In this document: in pieces, positions 26,388 to 35,203 of the stretch
Layout: the number at the start of each line of letters is the position of its first letter
Numbering within the stretch: the first letter of the stretch is position 1
Assembly (NCBI RefSeq): GCF_002161285.1
Contig: NZ_NFHH01000018.1
Location: 18,568 to 82,567 of the forward strand
Direction: 5' to 3'
DNA: 64,000 nt
Origin: Blautia sp. An81
Lineage (GTDB): Bacteria > Bacillota > Clostridia > Lachnospirales > Lachnospiraceae
The notes under the pieces: model-generated
What the model saw: the letters and a program-made list of their open reading frames with translations, nothing else
Told to the model about the DNA's origin: nothing
The model's database searches: none
Translations under genes and position numbers: made by a program

Positions 26388-28532
26388 ATGGATATTATTC
26401 AGAAAATCACCCAGGAATTAAAAGTAGAAAAATGGCAGGTAGAAGCTGCTGTTAAGTTGATAGATGAAGGAAATACGATCCCCTTTATTTCCAGATACCG
26501 GAAAGAAGTCACCGGGGCTTTAAACGATGAACAGCTCCGTAACCTTTCCGAGCGACTGAACTATCTGAGAAATCTGGAGGATAAGAAAAACCAGGTACTT
26601 TCCAGTATTGAAGAACAGGGAAAACTGACAGAAGAATTAAAAAAACAGATTCTGGAAGCAGAGACCCTGGTGGTAGTGGAAGACCTTTACCGGCCTTACC
26701 GTCCAAAGAGAAGGACAAGAGCTACCATTGCAAAAGAAAAAGGACTGGAGCCTTTGGCAAATATCCTACTCCTGCAGATGACACAGAAGACCATGGAAGA
26801 AGAGGCAGCAGCCTTTGTCTCTGAAGAAAAGGAAGTAAAAACGCCTCAGGAAGCTCTGGCAGGAGCTATGGATATTGTGGCAGAAAGTATCTCTGATGAG
26901 GCAGACTACCGTATCCGTATCCGGAAGATGACCATGAAATCCGGCCTTCTGGTATCTGCTGCGAAAAAGCCAGAGGAATCTACAGTATACGATATGTACT
27001 ATGAATATGAGGAACCGGTTTCCAAAGTGGCAGGCCACAGAGTGCTGGCCATTAACCGTGGAGAAAAGGAGAAGATCCTTACTGTGAAGATCCAGGCTCC
27101 GGAGGAAGATATTCTCCGCTATCTGGAAAAACAGGTGATCACCAAAGATAATCCCAATACCTCAGAAATCTTAAAAGCAGCAGTGGAAGACAGCTACCGC
27201 CGTCTGATCGCTCCTGCTATTGAAAGAGAAATCCGCAGTGACATGACAGAAAAAGCCGAGGACGGAGCTATCAAGGTGTTTAAGAAAAACCTGGAACAGC
27301 TTCTGATGCAGCCGCCTATCGAGGGGCAGGTAGTTCTGGGCTGGGACCCTGCTTTCCGTACAGGGTGTAAGCTGGCAGTAGTAGACCCTACAGGTAAAGT
27401 TCTGGATACTACAGTTATCTATCCTACAGCGCCGACTACTCCGGCAAAGATCGCTGCAGCTAAAGAGACGCTGAAAAAGCTTATTAAAAAATACAACATT
27501 ACCCTGTTTTCTGTGGGAAATGGAACTGCCAGCAGGGAATCTGAACAGGTTATCGTGGAGCTTTTAAAGGAGATTCCTGAGAAAGTCCAGTATGTGATCA
27601 CCAATGAAGCAGGGGCTTCTGTATACTCTGCCAGCAAGCTGGCTACGGAGGAGTTTCCGAATTTTGACGTGGGACAGAGAAGCGCGGCGTCTATTGCCAG
27701 AAGACTTCAGGATCCCCTGGCAGAATTGGTAAAGATTGACCCGAAATCTATCGGTGTGGGACAGTATCAGCATGATATGAACCAGAAGAAACTGGGAGAA
27801 GCACTTTCCGGAGTGGTAGAAGACTGTGTAAACCGGGTGGGCGTAGACCTGAATACAGCTTCTGTCTCTCTTCTGGAATATGTGTCCGGCGTTTCCAAGG
27901 CAATTGCCAAAAACATTGTGGCTTACAGAGAAGAGAACGGAAGGTTTGAAGACAGAAAAGAACTTCTGAAGGTAGCAAAGCTGGGACCGAAGGCTTTTGA
28001 ACAGTGTGCCGGATTCCTTCGCATCCGGGGAGGAAAGAACCCTCTGGATGGTACCAGCGTACATCCGGAATCTTATGAAGCAGCAGAAAAATTCCTGGCA
28101 CAGATGGGAATGAAACCGGAAGACATTTTTAACGGCCCGGCAGTATATTATGTGAAAGATTATGGTCAGATGGCCAAGAAGCTGGAAATTGGAGAAATGA
28201 CCCTCCGGGATATGGTGAAGGAGCTGACAAAACCGGGAAGAGATCCCAGAGAAGAAATGCCCAGACCAATCCTCCGTACCGATGTACTGGAGATGAAAGA
28301 CCTGAAAGAAGGAATGATCCTGAAAGGAACCGTACGGAATGTTATTGACTTCGGTGCCTTTGTAGATATCGGCGTGCACCAGGACGGCCTGGTACATATT
28401 TCTCAGATGACAGACCGGTATATCAAGCATCCTCTGGAAGCTGTCAGCGTAGGAGATATTGTAGAAGTAAAGGTTCTGGGCGTAGACATGAAGAAAAAGA
28501 GAATTTCTCTCACCATGAAGGGAATTCATTAA
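26388..28532 (+). CDS. tex: Tex family RNA-binding transcription accessory protein
   Basis: The 714-residue cytoplasmic protein has the Tex order: N-terminal helical region, YqgF/RuvC-like domain (about 320-450, around VLGWDPAFRTGCKLAVVD), helix-hairpin-helix modules (about 475-600, LLEYVSGVSKAIAKNIVAYR) and a C-terminal S1 RNA-binding domain (about 640-714, GMILKGTVRNVIDFGAFVDIG). Tex binds nucleic acid and influences transcription and ribosome-linked stress responses. The frame reaches upstream to 26271, but AAAGGGACAG precedes the ATG at 26388, which gives the usual N-terminus. An aminopeptidase gene follows after 18 nt, so they may share a transcript. Confidence 0.94.
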   Translation: MDIIQKITQELKVEKWQVEAAVKLIDEGNTIPFISRYRKEVTGALNDEQLRNLSERLNYLRNLEDKKNQVLSSIEEQGKLTEELKKQILEAETLVVVEDLYRPYRPKRRTRATIAKEKGLEPLANILLLQMTQKTMEEEAAAFVSEEKEVKTPQEALAGAMDIVAESISDEADYRIRIRKMTMKSGLLVSAAKKPEESTVYDMYYEYEEPVSKVAGHRVLAINRGEKEKILTVKIQAPEEDILRYLEKQVITKDNPNTSEILKAAVEDSYRRLIAPAIEREIRSDMTEKAEDGAIKVFKKNLEQLLMQPPIEGQVVLGWDPAFRTGCKLAVVDPTGKVLDTTVIYPTAPTTPAKIAAAKETLKKLIKKYNITLFSVGNGTASRESEQVIVELLKEIPEKVQYVITNEAGASVYSASKLATEEFPNFDVGQRSAASIARRLQDPLAELVKIDPKSIGVGQYQHDMNQKKLGEALSGVVEDCVNRVGVDLNTASVSLLEYVSGVSKAIAKNIVAYREENGRFEDRKELLKVAKLGPKAFEQCAGFLRIRGGKNPLDGTSVHPESYEAAEKFLAQMGMKPEDIFNGPAVYYVKDYGQMAKKLEIGEMTLRDMVKELTKPGRDPREEMPRPILRTDVLEMKDLKEGMILKGTVRNVIDFGAFVDIGVHQDGLVHISQMTDRYIKHPLEAVSVGDIVEVKVLGVDMKKKRISLTMKGIH

Positions 28533-28550
28533 GAGAAAGGAAGGGTTAAA

Positions 28551-30353
28551 ATGAATGTAAATCAAGAAAGGATTGCAAAACTGCAGCAGGAAATGCAGTT
28601 GGCGGGAATCGATGTGTACCTGGTGCCTACTGCAGATTTTCATCAGTCAGAGTATGTAGGAGATTATTTTAAGGCAAGAGCCTGGCTTTCTGGATTTACC
28701 GGTTCCGCAGGAACCCTTATTGTCACAAAAAATGAGGCCCGCCTTTGGACAGACGGCAGATACTTTATCCAGGCTGGAAAGCAGCTTGCCGGCACAGGGG
28801 TGACCCTTATGAAGATGGGAGAAGAAGGGGTGCCTACAGTAGAAGAATTCATTGAAGAGGTCCTGCCTCAGAAGGGATGCCTGGGCTGTGACGGACGGAC
28901 CATCAGTGTTGCCGAGGGCAGAAAGTATGAAGAATTGCTGGAAAAGAAAGAAGGAACCTTTAAGTGCCAGGATGATCTGGCAGGAAAAATCTGGTCAGAC
29001 CGTCCTCAGATGTCAAAAGAGCCGGTTTATATCCTGGATGTGAAATATGCAGGAGAAACAAGAGAAGAGAAGATTGCCAGAGTCCGCAGAGAGATGGAAG
29101 AGGCAGGTGCTCAGATCCATGTAATCTCCAGTCTGGATGACATTGTATGGCTGCTGAATATCCGAGGAAATGATATTGAATATAATCCGGTAGTCCTTTC
29201 CTATGTGATACTGACTATGGACCAGGTACATTTTTATGTACAGGAAGAGGCTGTGTCCTCAAAGGTCAGAGAAGAGCTGGAAAAGGCAGGCGTGGTGCTG
29301 CACCCCTACTTCCAGGTTTATGAAGATGTGAAAAAACTGGAGGATTCTCAGAAGGTAATGCTGGAGGATCTGTGTACAAACTATTCTCTGTATAAAAATA
29401 TTCCACAGAAAAGGGAGATTATTTTCCGTCCAAATCCGGCAGCAATTTTTAAAGGAAATAAAAATCCGGTAGAAATGGAAAATCTGAAAGTGGCTCATAT
29501 TAAAGATGCCAGGGCTATGTGCCGGTTTATTTACTGGCTGAAAAAGAACGTGCCGGGAGGAGATGTGACGGAGTACAGCGCCTCTTTAGAGAGCAAAAAA
29601 TTCCGTATGGAAGATCCAGACTGTCTGGACCTGAGCTTTGAGACTATCTGTGCTTATGGTCCAAACGCGGCAATGTGCCACTATGCTCCTACGGAGACAG
29701 ACTATGCTAAAGTGGAGCCCAAGGGATTCTTCCTGATTGATTCTGGCGGACAGTACTGGCAGGGAACCACAGACATTACCAGGACTATTGCAGTGGGAGA
29801 ACTGACCAGAGAGCAGAAAGAACATTTTACTCTGGTGCTTCAGGGGCATATCCGCCTTGCTATGGCAAAATTCCAGGAAGGATGCAGTGGAGCAAATCTG
29901 GATGTGCTGGTAAGAGGTCCTCTTTGGGCTCGCGGACTGGACTTTAACCATGGAACAGGACACGGGGTAGGATATCTTCTGAATGTACATGAAGGCCCTC
30001 AGAATATTAACTGGAAGATAAGGGCAAATGGAAGAAGAGGGAATGCAACACCCTTGGAAGAGGGAATGCTTACTTCTGACGAGCCAGGCCTGTACCTGGA
30101 GGGGAGATACGGAATCCGTACAGAGAATCTCCTCCTCTGTAAAAAAGCGGAGAAGAACGGATACGGACAGTTTATGGAATTTGAGACGGTTACTCTGGTG
30201 CCTTATGAAAGAGAAGCGATTCTTCCGGAAATGCTGACACGGGAGGAACTGGAGTGGCTGAACGATTATCACAGGAGAGTATATGATACTATAGGCCCTA
30301 TGCTGATTGAAGAAGAAAGAGAATGGCTGAAAGAGGCCACAGCTGAAATCTGA
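28551..30353 (+). CDS. Xaa-Pro aminopeptidase (M24B, aminopeptidase P family)
   Basis: It removes N-terminal residues preceding proline. The 600-residue form has two creatinase-N domains (about 1-130 and 160-300) and an M24 pita-bread catalytic domain (about 310-540). The five metal ligands can be followed: Asp in LIDSGGQYWQGTTDITRT (two Asp), His in NHGTGHGVGYLLNVHEGP, Glu in SDEPGLYLEGRYGIRTEN (two Glu). A short C-terminal extension (EWLNDYHRRVYDTI) is typical of this long eukaryote-like type. GGAAGGG precedes the ATG. A terminator follows. Confidence 0.93.
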   Translation: MNVNQERIAKLQQEMQLAGIDVYLVPTADFHQSEYVGDYFKARAWLSGFTGSAGTLIVTKNEARLWTDGRYFIQAGKQLAGTGVTLMKMGEEGVPTVEEFIEEVLPQKGCLGCDGRTISVAEGRKYEELLEKKEGTFKCQDDLAGKIWSDRPQMSKEPVYILDVKYAGETREEKIARVRREMEEAGAQIHVISSLDDIVWLLNIRGNDIEYNPVVLSYVILTMDQVHFYVQEEAVSSKVREELEKAGVVLHPYFQVYEDVKKLEDSQKVMLEDLCTNYSLYKNIPQKREIIFRPNPAAIFKGNKNPVEMENLKVAHIKDARAMCRFIYWLKKNVPGGDVTEYSASLESKKFRMEDPDCLDLSFETICAYGPNAAMCHYAPTETDYAKVEPKGFFLIDSGGQYWQGTTDITRTIAVGELTREQKEHFTLVLQGHIRLAMAKFQEGCSGANLDVLVRGPLWARGLDFNHGTGHGVGYLLNVHEGPQNINWKIRANGRRGNATPLEEGMLTSDEPGLYLEGRYGIRTENLLLCKKAEKNGYGQFMEFETVTLVPYEREAILPEMLTREELEWLNDYHRRVYDTIGPMLIEEEREWLKEATAEI

Positions 30354-30374
30354 TGAAGAGAGCAAGTTAAAAAA

Positions 30375-30443
30375 GAACAGGACCGCCAGAGAAGAATTGA
30401 AGATAAGTACAGAAAAACAGGACTTAGGCGGTTCTGTTTTTTT
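30375..30443 (+). terminator. Terminator after the tex-aminopeptidase pair
   Basis: ACAGGACCGCC (30377-30387) pairs with GGCGGTTCTGT (30427-30437), one wobble, long loop, followed by a T7 run. Confidence 0.75.
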
Positions 30444-30490
30444 GACTAAAACTCCTGAAAATAAACATACTTTTTTTCTATTTTTATGCA

Positions 30491-30520
30491 TTGACATATA
30501 CAGAACAAGGGCCGTATAAT
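30491..30520 (+). promoter_or_regulatory. Promoter of the MarR-ABC exporter operon
   Basis: A perfect TTGACA (30491-30496), an 18-nt spacer and a perfect TATAAT (30515-30520). Confidence 0.85.
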
Positions 30521-30527
30521 GATATTG

Positions 30528-30557
30528 GTTCGGAAACGAACTATTTGGAACCCGAAC
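30528..30557 (+). promoter_or_regulatory. Probable MarR operator
   Basis: GTTCG-GAAA-CGAAC (30528-30541) is a perfect inverted repeat right at the predicted transcription start, and a third half-site CGAAC follows at 30553-30557. GTTCGG and CCGAAC also pair across 30528-30557. It fits autorepression by the MarR protein encoded directly downstream. Confidence 0.65.
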
Positions 30558-30577
30558 TAATTCAGTGAGGTGAGAGA

Positions 30578-31081
30578 ATGGAAAAAAAGAAGTTGATTCA
30601 GGAAAATCCCAAGAGGGAAGAGGATGCGGGAAGAATCATCAATATCGTATCCCATCAACTGAAACGGACGATTTTTTTCTACACCTGGAAAGACTGCGGA
30701 CTGACTACCATGCAGAACCGTGTGCTGCATTATATTCTTGTCAGATCCCTGGAGAATCCTGTATACCAGAAGGATCTTGAGAAAGAATTCAAAGTCAGCA
30801 AGTCTACCGTTACGGAAATACTTCAGCTCATGGAGAGGAAGGGCTTTATCGAAAGGAAGTCCTCTAAACGGGATGGAAGGATGAAAAGGATCCTTCCCAC
30901 GGAAAAGGCCATTACCATACAGAGGGAAGTAATGGAAAATATCCGGACTGTGGAAGAAAAGCTGCGGGCGGGAGTGACCGAGGAGGACTACAAGACCTGT
31001 CTTAAGGTGCTGAAGAAAATGTCCGAAAATTTAGCCAAAGAAGAAGATTATATGAAAGGAAGGGAAGAAATGTATGAATAG
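30578..31081 (+). CDS. MarR family transcriptional regulator
   Basis: The 167-residue protein has a winged helix-turn-helix core (about 45-115): the recognition region reads YQKDLEKEFKVSKSTVTEI and the wing ERKSSKRDGRMKRILPT. Dimer helices flank it on both sides. MarR proteins repress nearby exporter genes until a ligand binds. Its stop overlaps the start of the first ABC exporter gene by 8 nt, so the three genes are translationally coupled and the regulator most likely controls this exporter. The promoter and the operator-like repeats upstream support autoregulation. Confidence 0.92.
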   Translation: MEKKKLIQENPKREEDAGRIINIVSHQLKRTIFFYTWKDCGLTTMQNRVLHYILVRSLENPVYQKDLEKEFKVSKSTVTEILQLMERKGFIERKSSKRDGRMKRILPTEKAITIQREVMENIRTVEEKLRAGVTEEDYKTCLKVLKKMSENLAKEEDYMKGREEMYE

Positions 31082-32807
31082 GAAACTGCTTCAATCTGTA
31101 CGAGAATATAAAAAGGAATCTATTTTGACGCCGATTCTCGTAATCTTTGAAGTTTTGATAGAAGTGCTGATTCCACTTCTTATGGCCAGGATCATCGATG
31201 TAGGTATCGCCAACGGAGATATGGGATACATACTGAGTATCGGTGTAGTGCTGGTTATCATGGCTATGGTGTCGCTGTTTTTCGGCGCAATGGCAGGTAA
31301 GATGGGAGCCATCGCTTCCTCTGGATATGCCAAGAATCTGAGGCATGATATTTTCTATAAAATACAGGAATTTTCATTTAAGAACATTGACAATTTTTCA
31401 ACCTCAAGTCTGGTAACCAGACTGACAACAGACATCACCAACATCCAGATGGCGTATATGATGACCATCCGTATGCTGGTAAGAGCGCCGATCATGATCG
31501 TGCTGTCTCTTATCATGACGCTGACCATTAATGCGGATATTGCCCTGATGCTGCTGATCACCGTGCCGATTCTGGGCGGTATTCTTATTTTTATCGCCAA
31601 AAAGGCCCATCCTCATTTTATCCGTGTATTTGATGAGTATGACGTACTGAATAATACGGTCCAGGAAAATGTAAATGCAGCCAGAGTAGTAAAGGCTTAT
31701 GTAAGAGCAGAACATGAGGACGAGAAGTTCCATAAGATTTCCGGTATTGTTTATAAACTGTTCACAAAAGCAGAGAAGATCGTTGCATGGAATAATCCGG
31801 TAATGATGTTTACCATATATCTGGTAGTGCTCTGTATGGTTTATATCGGAGGAAAGAGTATTGTCTTTGGAACCATGGAGACTGGTGAGCTTACCAGTGT
31901 TATCGTCTATGCTATCCAGATCCTCATTTCTCTGATGATGGTTTCTTTTGTTTTCGTTCTGATCATGATCGCCCAGGCTTCTACAGACCGTATTACAGAG
32001 GTCATGGATGAAGTTCCTGAGATGTCTGATAAAGAAAATGCAAGGACAGAGGTAGCCAACGGAGATATTGATTTTGAGAATGTAGACTTCAGTTATTCGG
32101 GAGAAGGAGGAAATCTTTCTCTGAAGAATGTTAATCTCCATATTAAGTCAGGACAGATGATCGGTATCGTGGGAGGGACCGGAAGCGCCAAATCTACTTT
32201 GGTGCAGATGATCCCAAGGCTTTATGACGTAACAAAAGGATGCGTAAAAGTAGGAGACGTAGATGTACGGGAGTACAAACTGGAATCTCTTCGTGATCAG
32301 GTATCTATGGTACTGCAGAAAAACGTGCTGTTTACAGGTACCATCTACGACAACATCCGCTGGGGTGATGAGGAGGCTACAGATGAAGAGGTGCAGAGAG
32401 TCTGTAAGCTGGCTCAGGCCGACAGTTTTATCCAGGAATTCCCGGATAAGTACGATACTATGATCGTACAGGGCGGAAATAATGTTTCCGGCGGTCAGAA
32501 GCAGAGACTCTGTATTGCAAGAGCTTTGCTTAAGAAACCGAAGATCCTGATCCTTGACGATTCTACCAGTGCGGTAGATACCAAGACAGATGCTCTGATC
32601 CGAAAAGCATTCAGAGAGGAAATACCGGATACTACCAAGATCATTATCGCTCAGAGGATCTCTTCTGTGGAAGATGCGGATATGATCATTGTTATGGAAA
32701 ATGGTGAGATCAACGGTATAGGAACATCTGAAGAGCTGCTGAAGACCAATGCCATCTACCGTGAGATTTATGAATCGCAGATTAAGGGAGGTGAAGAGAA
32801 TGAGTAA
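31074..32807 (+). CDS. Heterodimeric ABC exporter subunit with degenerate ATP site
   Basis: The 577-residue half-transporter carries six membrane helices (about 15-300) and an ATPase domain (about 330-577). The nucleotide site is non-standard: Walker A reads GGTGSAKST with Ala372 before Lys373, Walker B ends in LDDSTSAVD with Asp496 where catalytic Glu is expected, and the switch His is Gln527 (IAQRIS). The signature VSGGQ is intact. This is the pattern of the degenerate subunit in exporters such as TmrAB, BmrCD and TM287/288. It starts within the MarR stop and its own end overlaps the next subunit. Multidrug or lipid export is likely, substrate unknown. Confidence 0.92.
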   Translation: MNRKLLQSVREYKKESILTPILVIFEVLIEVLIPLLMARIIDVGIANGDMGYILSIGVVLVIMAMVSLFFGAMAGKMGAIASSGYAKNLRHDIFYKIQEFSFKNIDNFSTSSLVTRLTTDITNIQMAYMMTIRMLVRAPIMIVLSLIMTLTINADIALMLLITVPILGGILIFIAKKAHPHFIRVFDEYDVLNNTVQENVNAARVVKAYVRAEHEDEKFHKISGIVYKLFTKAEKIVAWNNPVMMFTIYLVVLCMVYIGGKSIVFGTMETGELTSVIVYAIQILISLMMVSFVFVLIMIAQASTDRITEVMDEVPEMSDKENARTEVANGDIDFENVDFSYSGEGGNLSLKNVNLHIKSGQMIGIVGGTGSAKSTLVQMIPRLYDVTKGCVKVGDVDVREYKLESLRDQVSMVLQKNVLFTGTIYDNIRWGDEEATDEEVQRVCKLAQADSFIQEFPDKYDTMIVQGGNNVSGGQKQRLCIARALLKKPKILILDDSTSAVDTKTDALIRKAFREEIPDTTKIIIAQRISSVEDADMIIVMENGEINGIGTSEELLKTNAIYREIYESQIKGGEENE

Positions 32808-34692
32808 ACCAAATGATAAGCCAAAGGTAAACGCAGGTACCCTTAAGACAGCAGGAAGACTTTTGAAATATGTGACAGGGCCTTATAAGGTACAGTTTAT
32901 CATTGTATTGATCTGTATACTTATGACCTCTATCTCTTCTATTGCTGTGTCACTTTCTCTCAGATTCCTGCTGGATGACTTTATTCTTCCCCTGGTGGGA
33001 CAGCAGAATCCGAATTTCACAGAGCTGTATCAGGCAATGGCAGTTCTGGCATGTATTTTTATACTGGGCGTTATCGCCAGCTTTGTGTACAACCGCCTGA
33101 TGGTTATTATCGGCCAGGGCGTGCTGAAGAAAGTAAGAGACGAGATGTTTGAGCATATGCAGACTCTTCCGATCCGTTATTTCGACCAGAATACAAACGG
33201 TTCTATCATGAGTCTGTATACTAATGATACGGATACCCTGAGACAGATGATCAACCAGTCTATCCCACAGGTGCTCATGTCCAGCTTTACTATTGTAGTA
33301 ACCTTTATTTCCATGCTGCTTTTAAGCCCCATCCTGACAGCCCTGGCAGTGCTGGTCATCCTGCTGATGATCCTTGTAGCCAGATACGTGGGAGGAAACA
33401 GCGGAAAATATTTCATCAGACAGCAGATCGACCTGGCTGATGTTACCGGATATGTAGAAGAGCAGATGAATGGACAGAGGGTTATCAAAGTTTTCAACCA
33501 TGAGAGAAGGACAGAGGAAGATTTTGACAGATTAAACGAAAGACTTTTCGAAAGTGCATCTTCTGCACATACCTTTGCAAGTATGATGGGGCCTATTATC
33601 GGAAACATGGGAAATCTGCAGTTCGTTCTTACAGCTATTTTCGGCGGTGTCCTTTCTGTAGCAGGAATCGGAGGAATTACTCTGGGTGTTATGGCTTCTT
33701 ATCTTCAGTTTACCAGAAGCTTTACGCAGCCTTTTATGCAGATTGCTCAGCAGTTTAACTCCATTATCATGGCGCTGGCAGGTGCAGAGCGTATCTTCAA
33801 TATGATCGATGAGGAGCCGGAAGTAGACGACGGATATGTTACTCTTGTAAATGCAAAGAGAAATCCAGACGGAAGTCTTACAGAGTGCCAGGAGCGTACA
33901 GGCCTCTGGGCATGGAAACACCCTCATCAGGCAGACGGAAGCGTTACCTATACAGAGCTGAAAGGCGATGTAAGATTCTTCGATATGTCCTTTGGATATA
34001 CGGATGACCATATGGTACTCCACGACCTGACCCTCTATGCAAAGCCAGGCCAGAAAGTTGCTTTCGTAGGTTCTACCGGAGCAGGAAAGACAACCATCAC
34101 CAACCTGATCAATCGATTTTACGATGTACAGGACGGTAAGATCCGTTATGACGGAATTAATATCAACAAGATCAAGAAGGCAGATCTCCGTCATTCCCTG
34201 GGAATCGTTCTTCAGGATACTCATCTGTTCACAGGAACCATTATGGAGAATATCCGCTACGGAAAACTGGACGCTACAGACGAGGAAGTTTACGCGGCAG
34301 CAAGACTGGCTCATGCAGACCAGTTTATCAATATGCTTCCAAAAGGATATGACACGGTACTTACCGGAGACGGCGAGGAACTGTCACAGGGCCAGAGGCA
34401 GCTGCTGGCTATTGCCAGAGCCGCCATCGCAGATCCGCCGGTATTGATCCTGGACGAGGCAACCTCCAGCATCGATACCCGTACAGAGCGTATTGTCCAG
34501 CAGGGTATGGATAACCTGATGAAAGGGCGTACCGTATTTGTTATTGCCCACAGACTGTCCACTATCCGTAACAGTGATGCCATCATGGTTCTGGAACACG
34601 GACGGATCATCGAGAGAGGTACCCATAAAGAGCTGCTGGCTCTGAAGGGAACCTACTATCAGTTGTATACTGGAAAACTGGAACTGTCATAG
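32800..34692 (+). CDS. Heterodimeric ABC exporter subunit with consensus ATP site
   Basis: The 630-residue partner has six membrane helices (about 25-330) and an ATPase domain (about 395-630). Its site residues are canonical: Walker A GSTGAGKTT (Lys430), Walker B LDEATSSID (Glu553) and the switch IAHRLS. The signature, however, is LSQGQ rather than LSGGQ. Thus the productive site is built from this subunit's Walker motifs and the partner's VSGGQ. A segment of about 40 residues before the ATPase domain (NPDGSLTECQERTGLWAWKHPH) is an insertion relative to the partner. ATGAGTAA overlaps the stop of the upstream gene. The in-frame upstream extension was rejected because GGGAGGTG precedes the ATG at 32800. 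Confidence 0.93.
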   Translation: MSKPNDKPKVNAGTLKTAGRLLKYVTGPYKVQFIIVLICILMTSISSIAVSLSLRFLLDDFILPLVGQQNPNFTELYQAMAVLACIFILGVIASFVYNRLMVIIGQGVLKKVRDEMFEHMQTLPIRYFDQNTNGSIMSLYTNDTDTLRQMINQSIPQVLMSSFTIVVTFISMLLLSPILTALAVLVILLMILVARYVGGNSGKYFIRQQIDLADVTGYVEEQMNGQRVIKVFNHERRTEEDFDRLNERLFESASSAHTFASMMGPIIGNMGNLQFVLTAIFGGVLSVAGIGGITLGVMASYLQFTRSFTQPFMQIAQQFNSIIMALAGAERIFNMIDEEPEVDDGYVTLVNAKRNPDGSLTECQERTGLWAWKHPHQADGSVTYTELKGDVRFFDMSFGYTDDHMVLHDLTLYAKPGQKVAFVGSTGAGKTTITNLINRFYDVQDGKIRYDGININKIKKADLRHSLGIVLQDTHLFTGTIMENIRYGKLDATDEEVYAAARLAHADQFINMLPKGYDTVLTGDGEELSQGQRQLLAIARAAIADPPVLILDEATSSIDTRTERIVQQGMDNLMKGRTVFVIAHRLSTIRNSDAIMVLEHGRIIERGTHKELLALKGTYYQLYTGKLELS

Positions 34693-34712
34693 TTATTTAT
34701 AGACGGGATGGA

Positions 34713-34802
34713 AGCCCCCTGTGTTTTCTTGCTCAGTCTGCGCTGGTTTGATTCTGAGGTCTCAAACCATGCTCGACAAATTCGCAGAAAACACAGGGGG
34801 CT
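34713..34802 (+). terminator. Nested stem-loop downstream of the ABC exporter
   Basis: An outer perfect 16-bp stem, AGCCCCCTGTGTTTTC (34713-34728) with its complement at 34787-34802, encloses an inner 8-bp hairpin, TGGTTTGA (34744-34751) with TCAAACCA (34762-34769). Only CTTTCT follows instead of a T-run. Position implies a transcript end or processing element, but it could be a small structured RNA. Confidence 0.5.
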
Positions 34803-34907
34803 TTCTGCGTGTATAGAAAATGTGAGGTGGAGTCTGGGCTGGCTTGAGGAAATTCTGCTGGAATTGGGAGGGGTGATGGTATATACTTAGGGGAAAGAGG
34901 TGAGTGC

Positions 34908-35174
34908 ATGAGGTTTAAACCATTGCCTATTGGCGTAGATGATTTTGAAAAGATCAGAGAACAGGGATATTATTATGCAGATAAGACGCTGTTGATCAAG
35001 GAGCTTCTGGAAAATGCTTATACTGCTGGGGAGGCCCCGAAGGTCGTAAATACAGAGGAACAGCTTTGCAGTTTTAAATGGAAACGGGTCTTCGAGATGG
35101 AAAGGAAACGGCAGTATAAAAGCAGAGTTGGAAAAATGCCTTGGAATGTGATCTGCCTGAAAAGAGAAGGATGA
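34908..35174 (+). pseudogene. Remnant of an AAA-ATPase-like/PD-(D/E)XK nuclease family gene
   Basis: The first 37 residues (LPIGVDDFEKIREQGYYYADKTLLIKELL) match the start of the large family of AAA-ATPase-like proteins with a C-terminal DUF1703 nuclease fold, which normally run to more than 500 residues. After that the frame jumps to unrelated-looking sequence and stops at residue 88, so ATPase and nuclease domains are missing. GAAAGAGGTGAGTGC provides a ribosome site, but the product would be non-functional. It lies just before the sensor kinase gene and is best read as deletion debris. Confidence 0.6.
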
Positions 35175-35203
35175 AACGGAAAAGACAGATGAGGAGAACT
35201 ACC

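Noticed and set aside
34708..34890. 60-codon frame after the ABC exporter
   Set aside because: Covers the nested hairpin and has no ribosome site or recognisable protein features.
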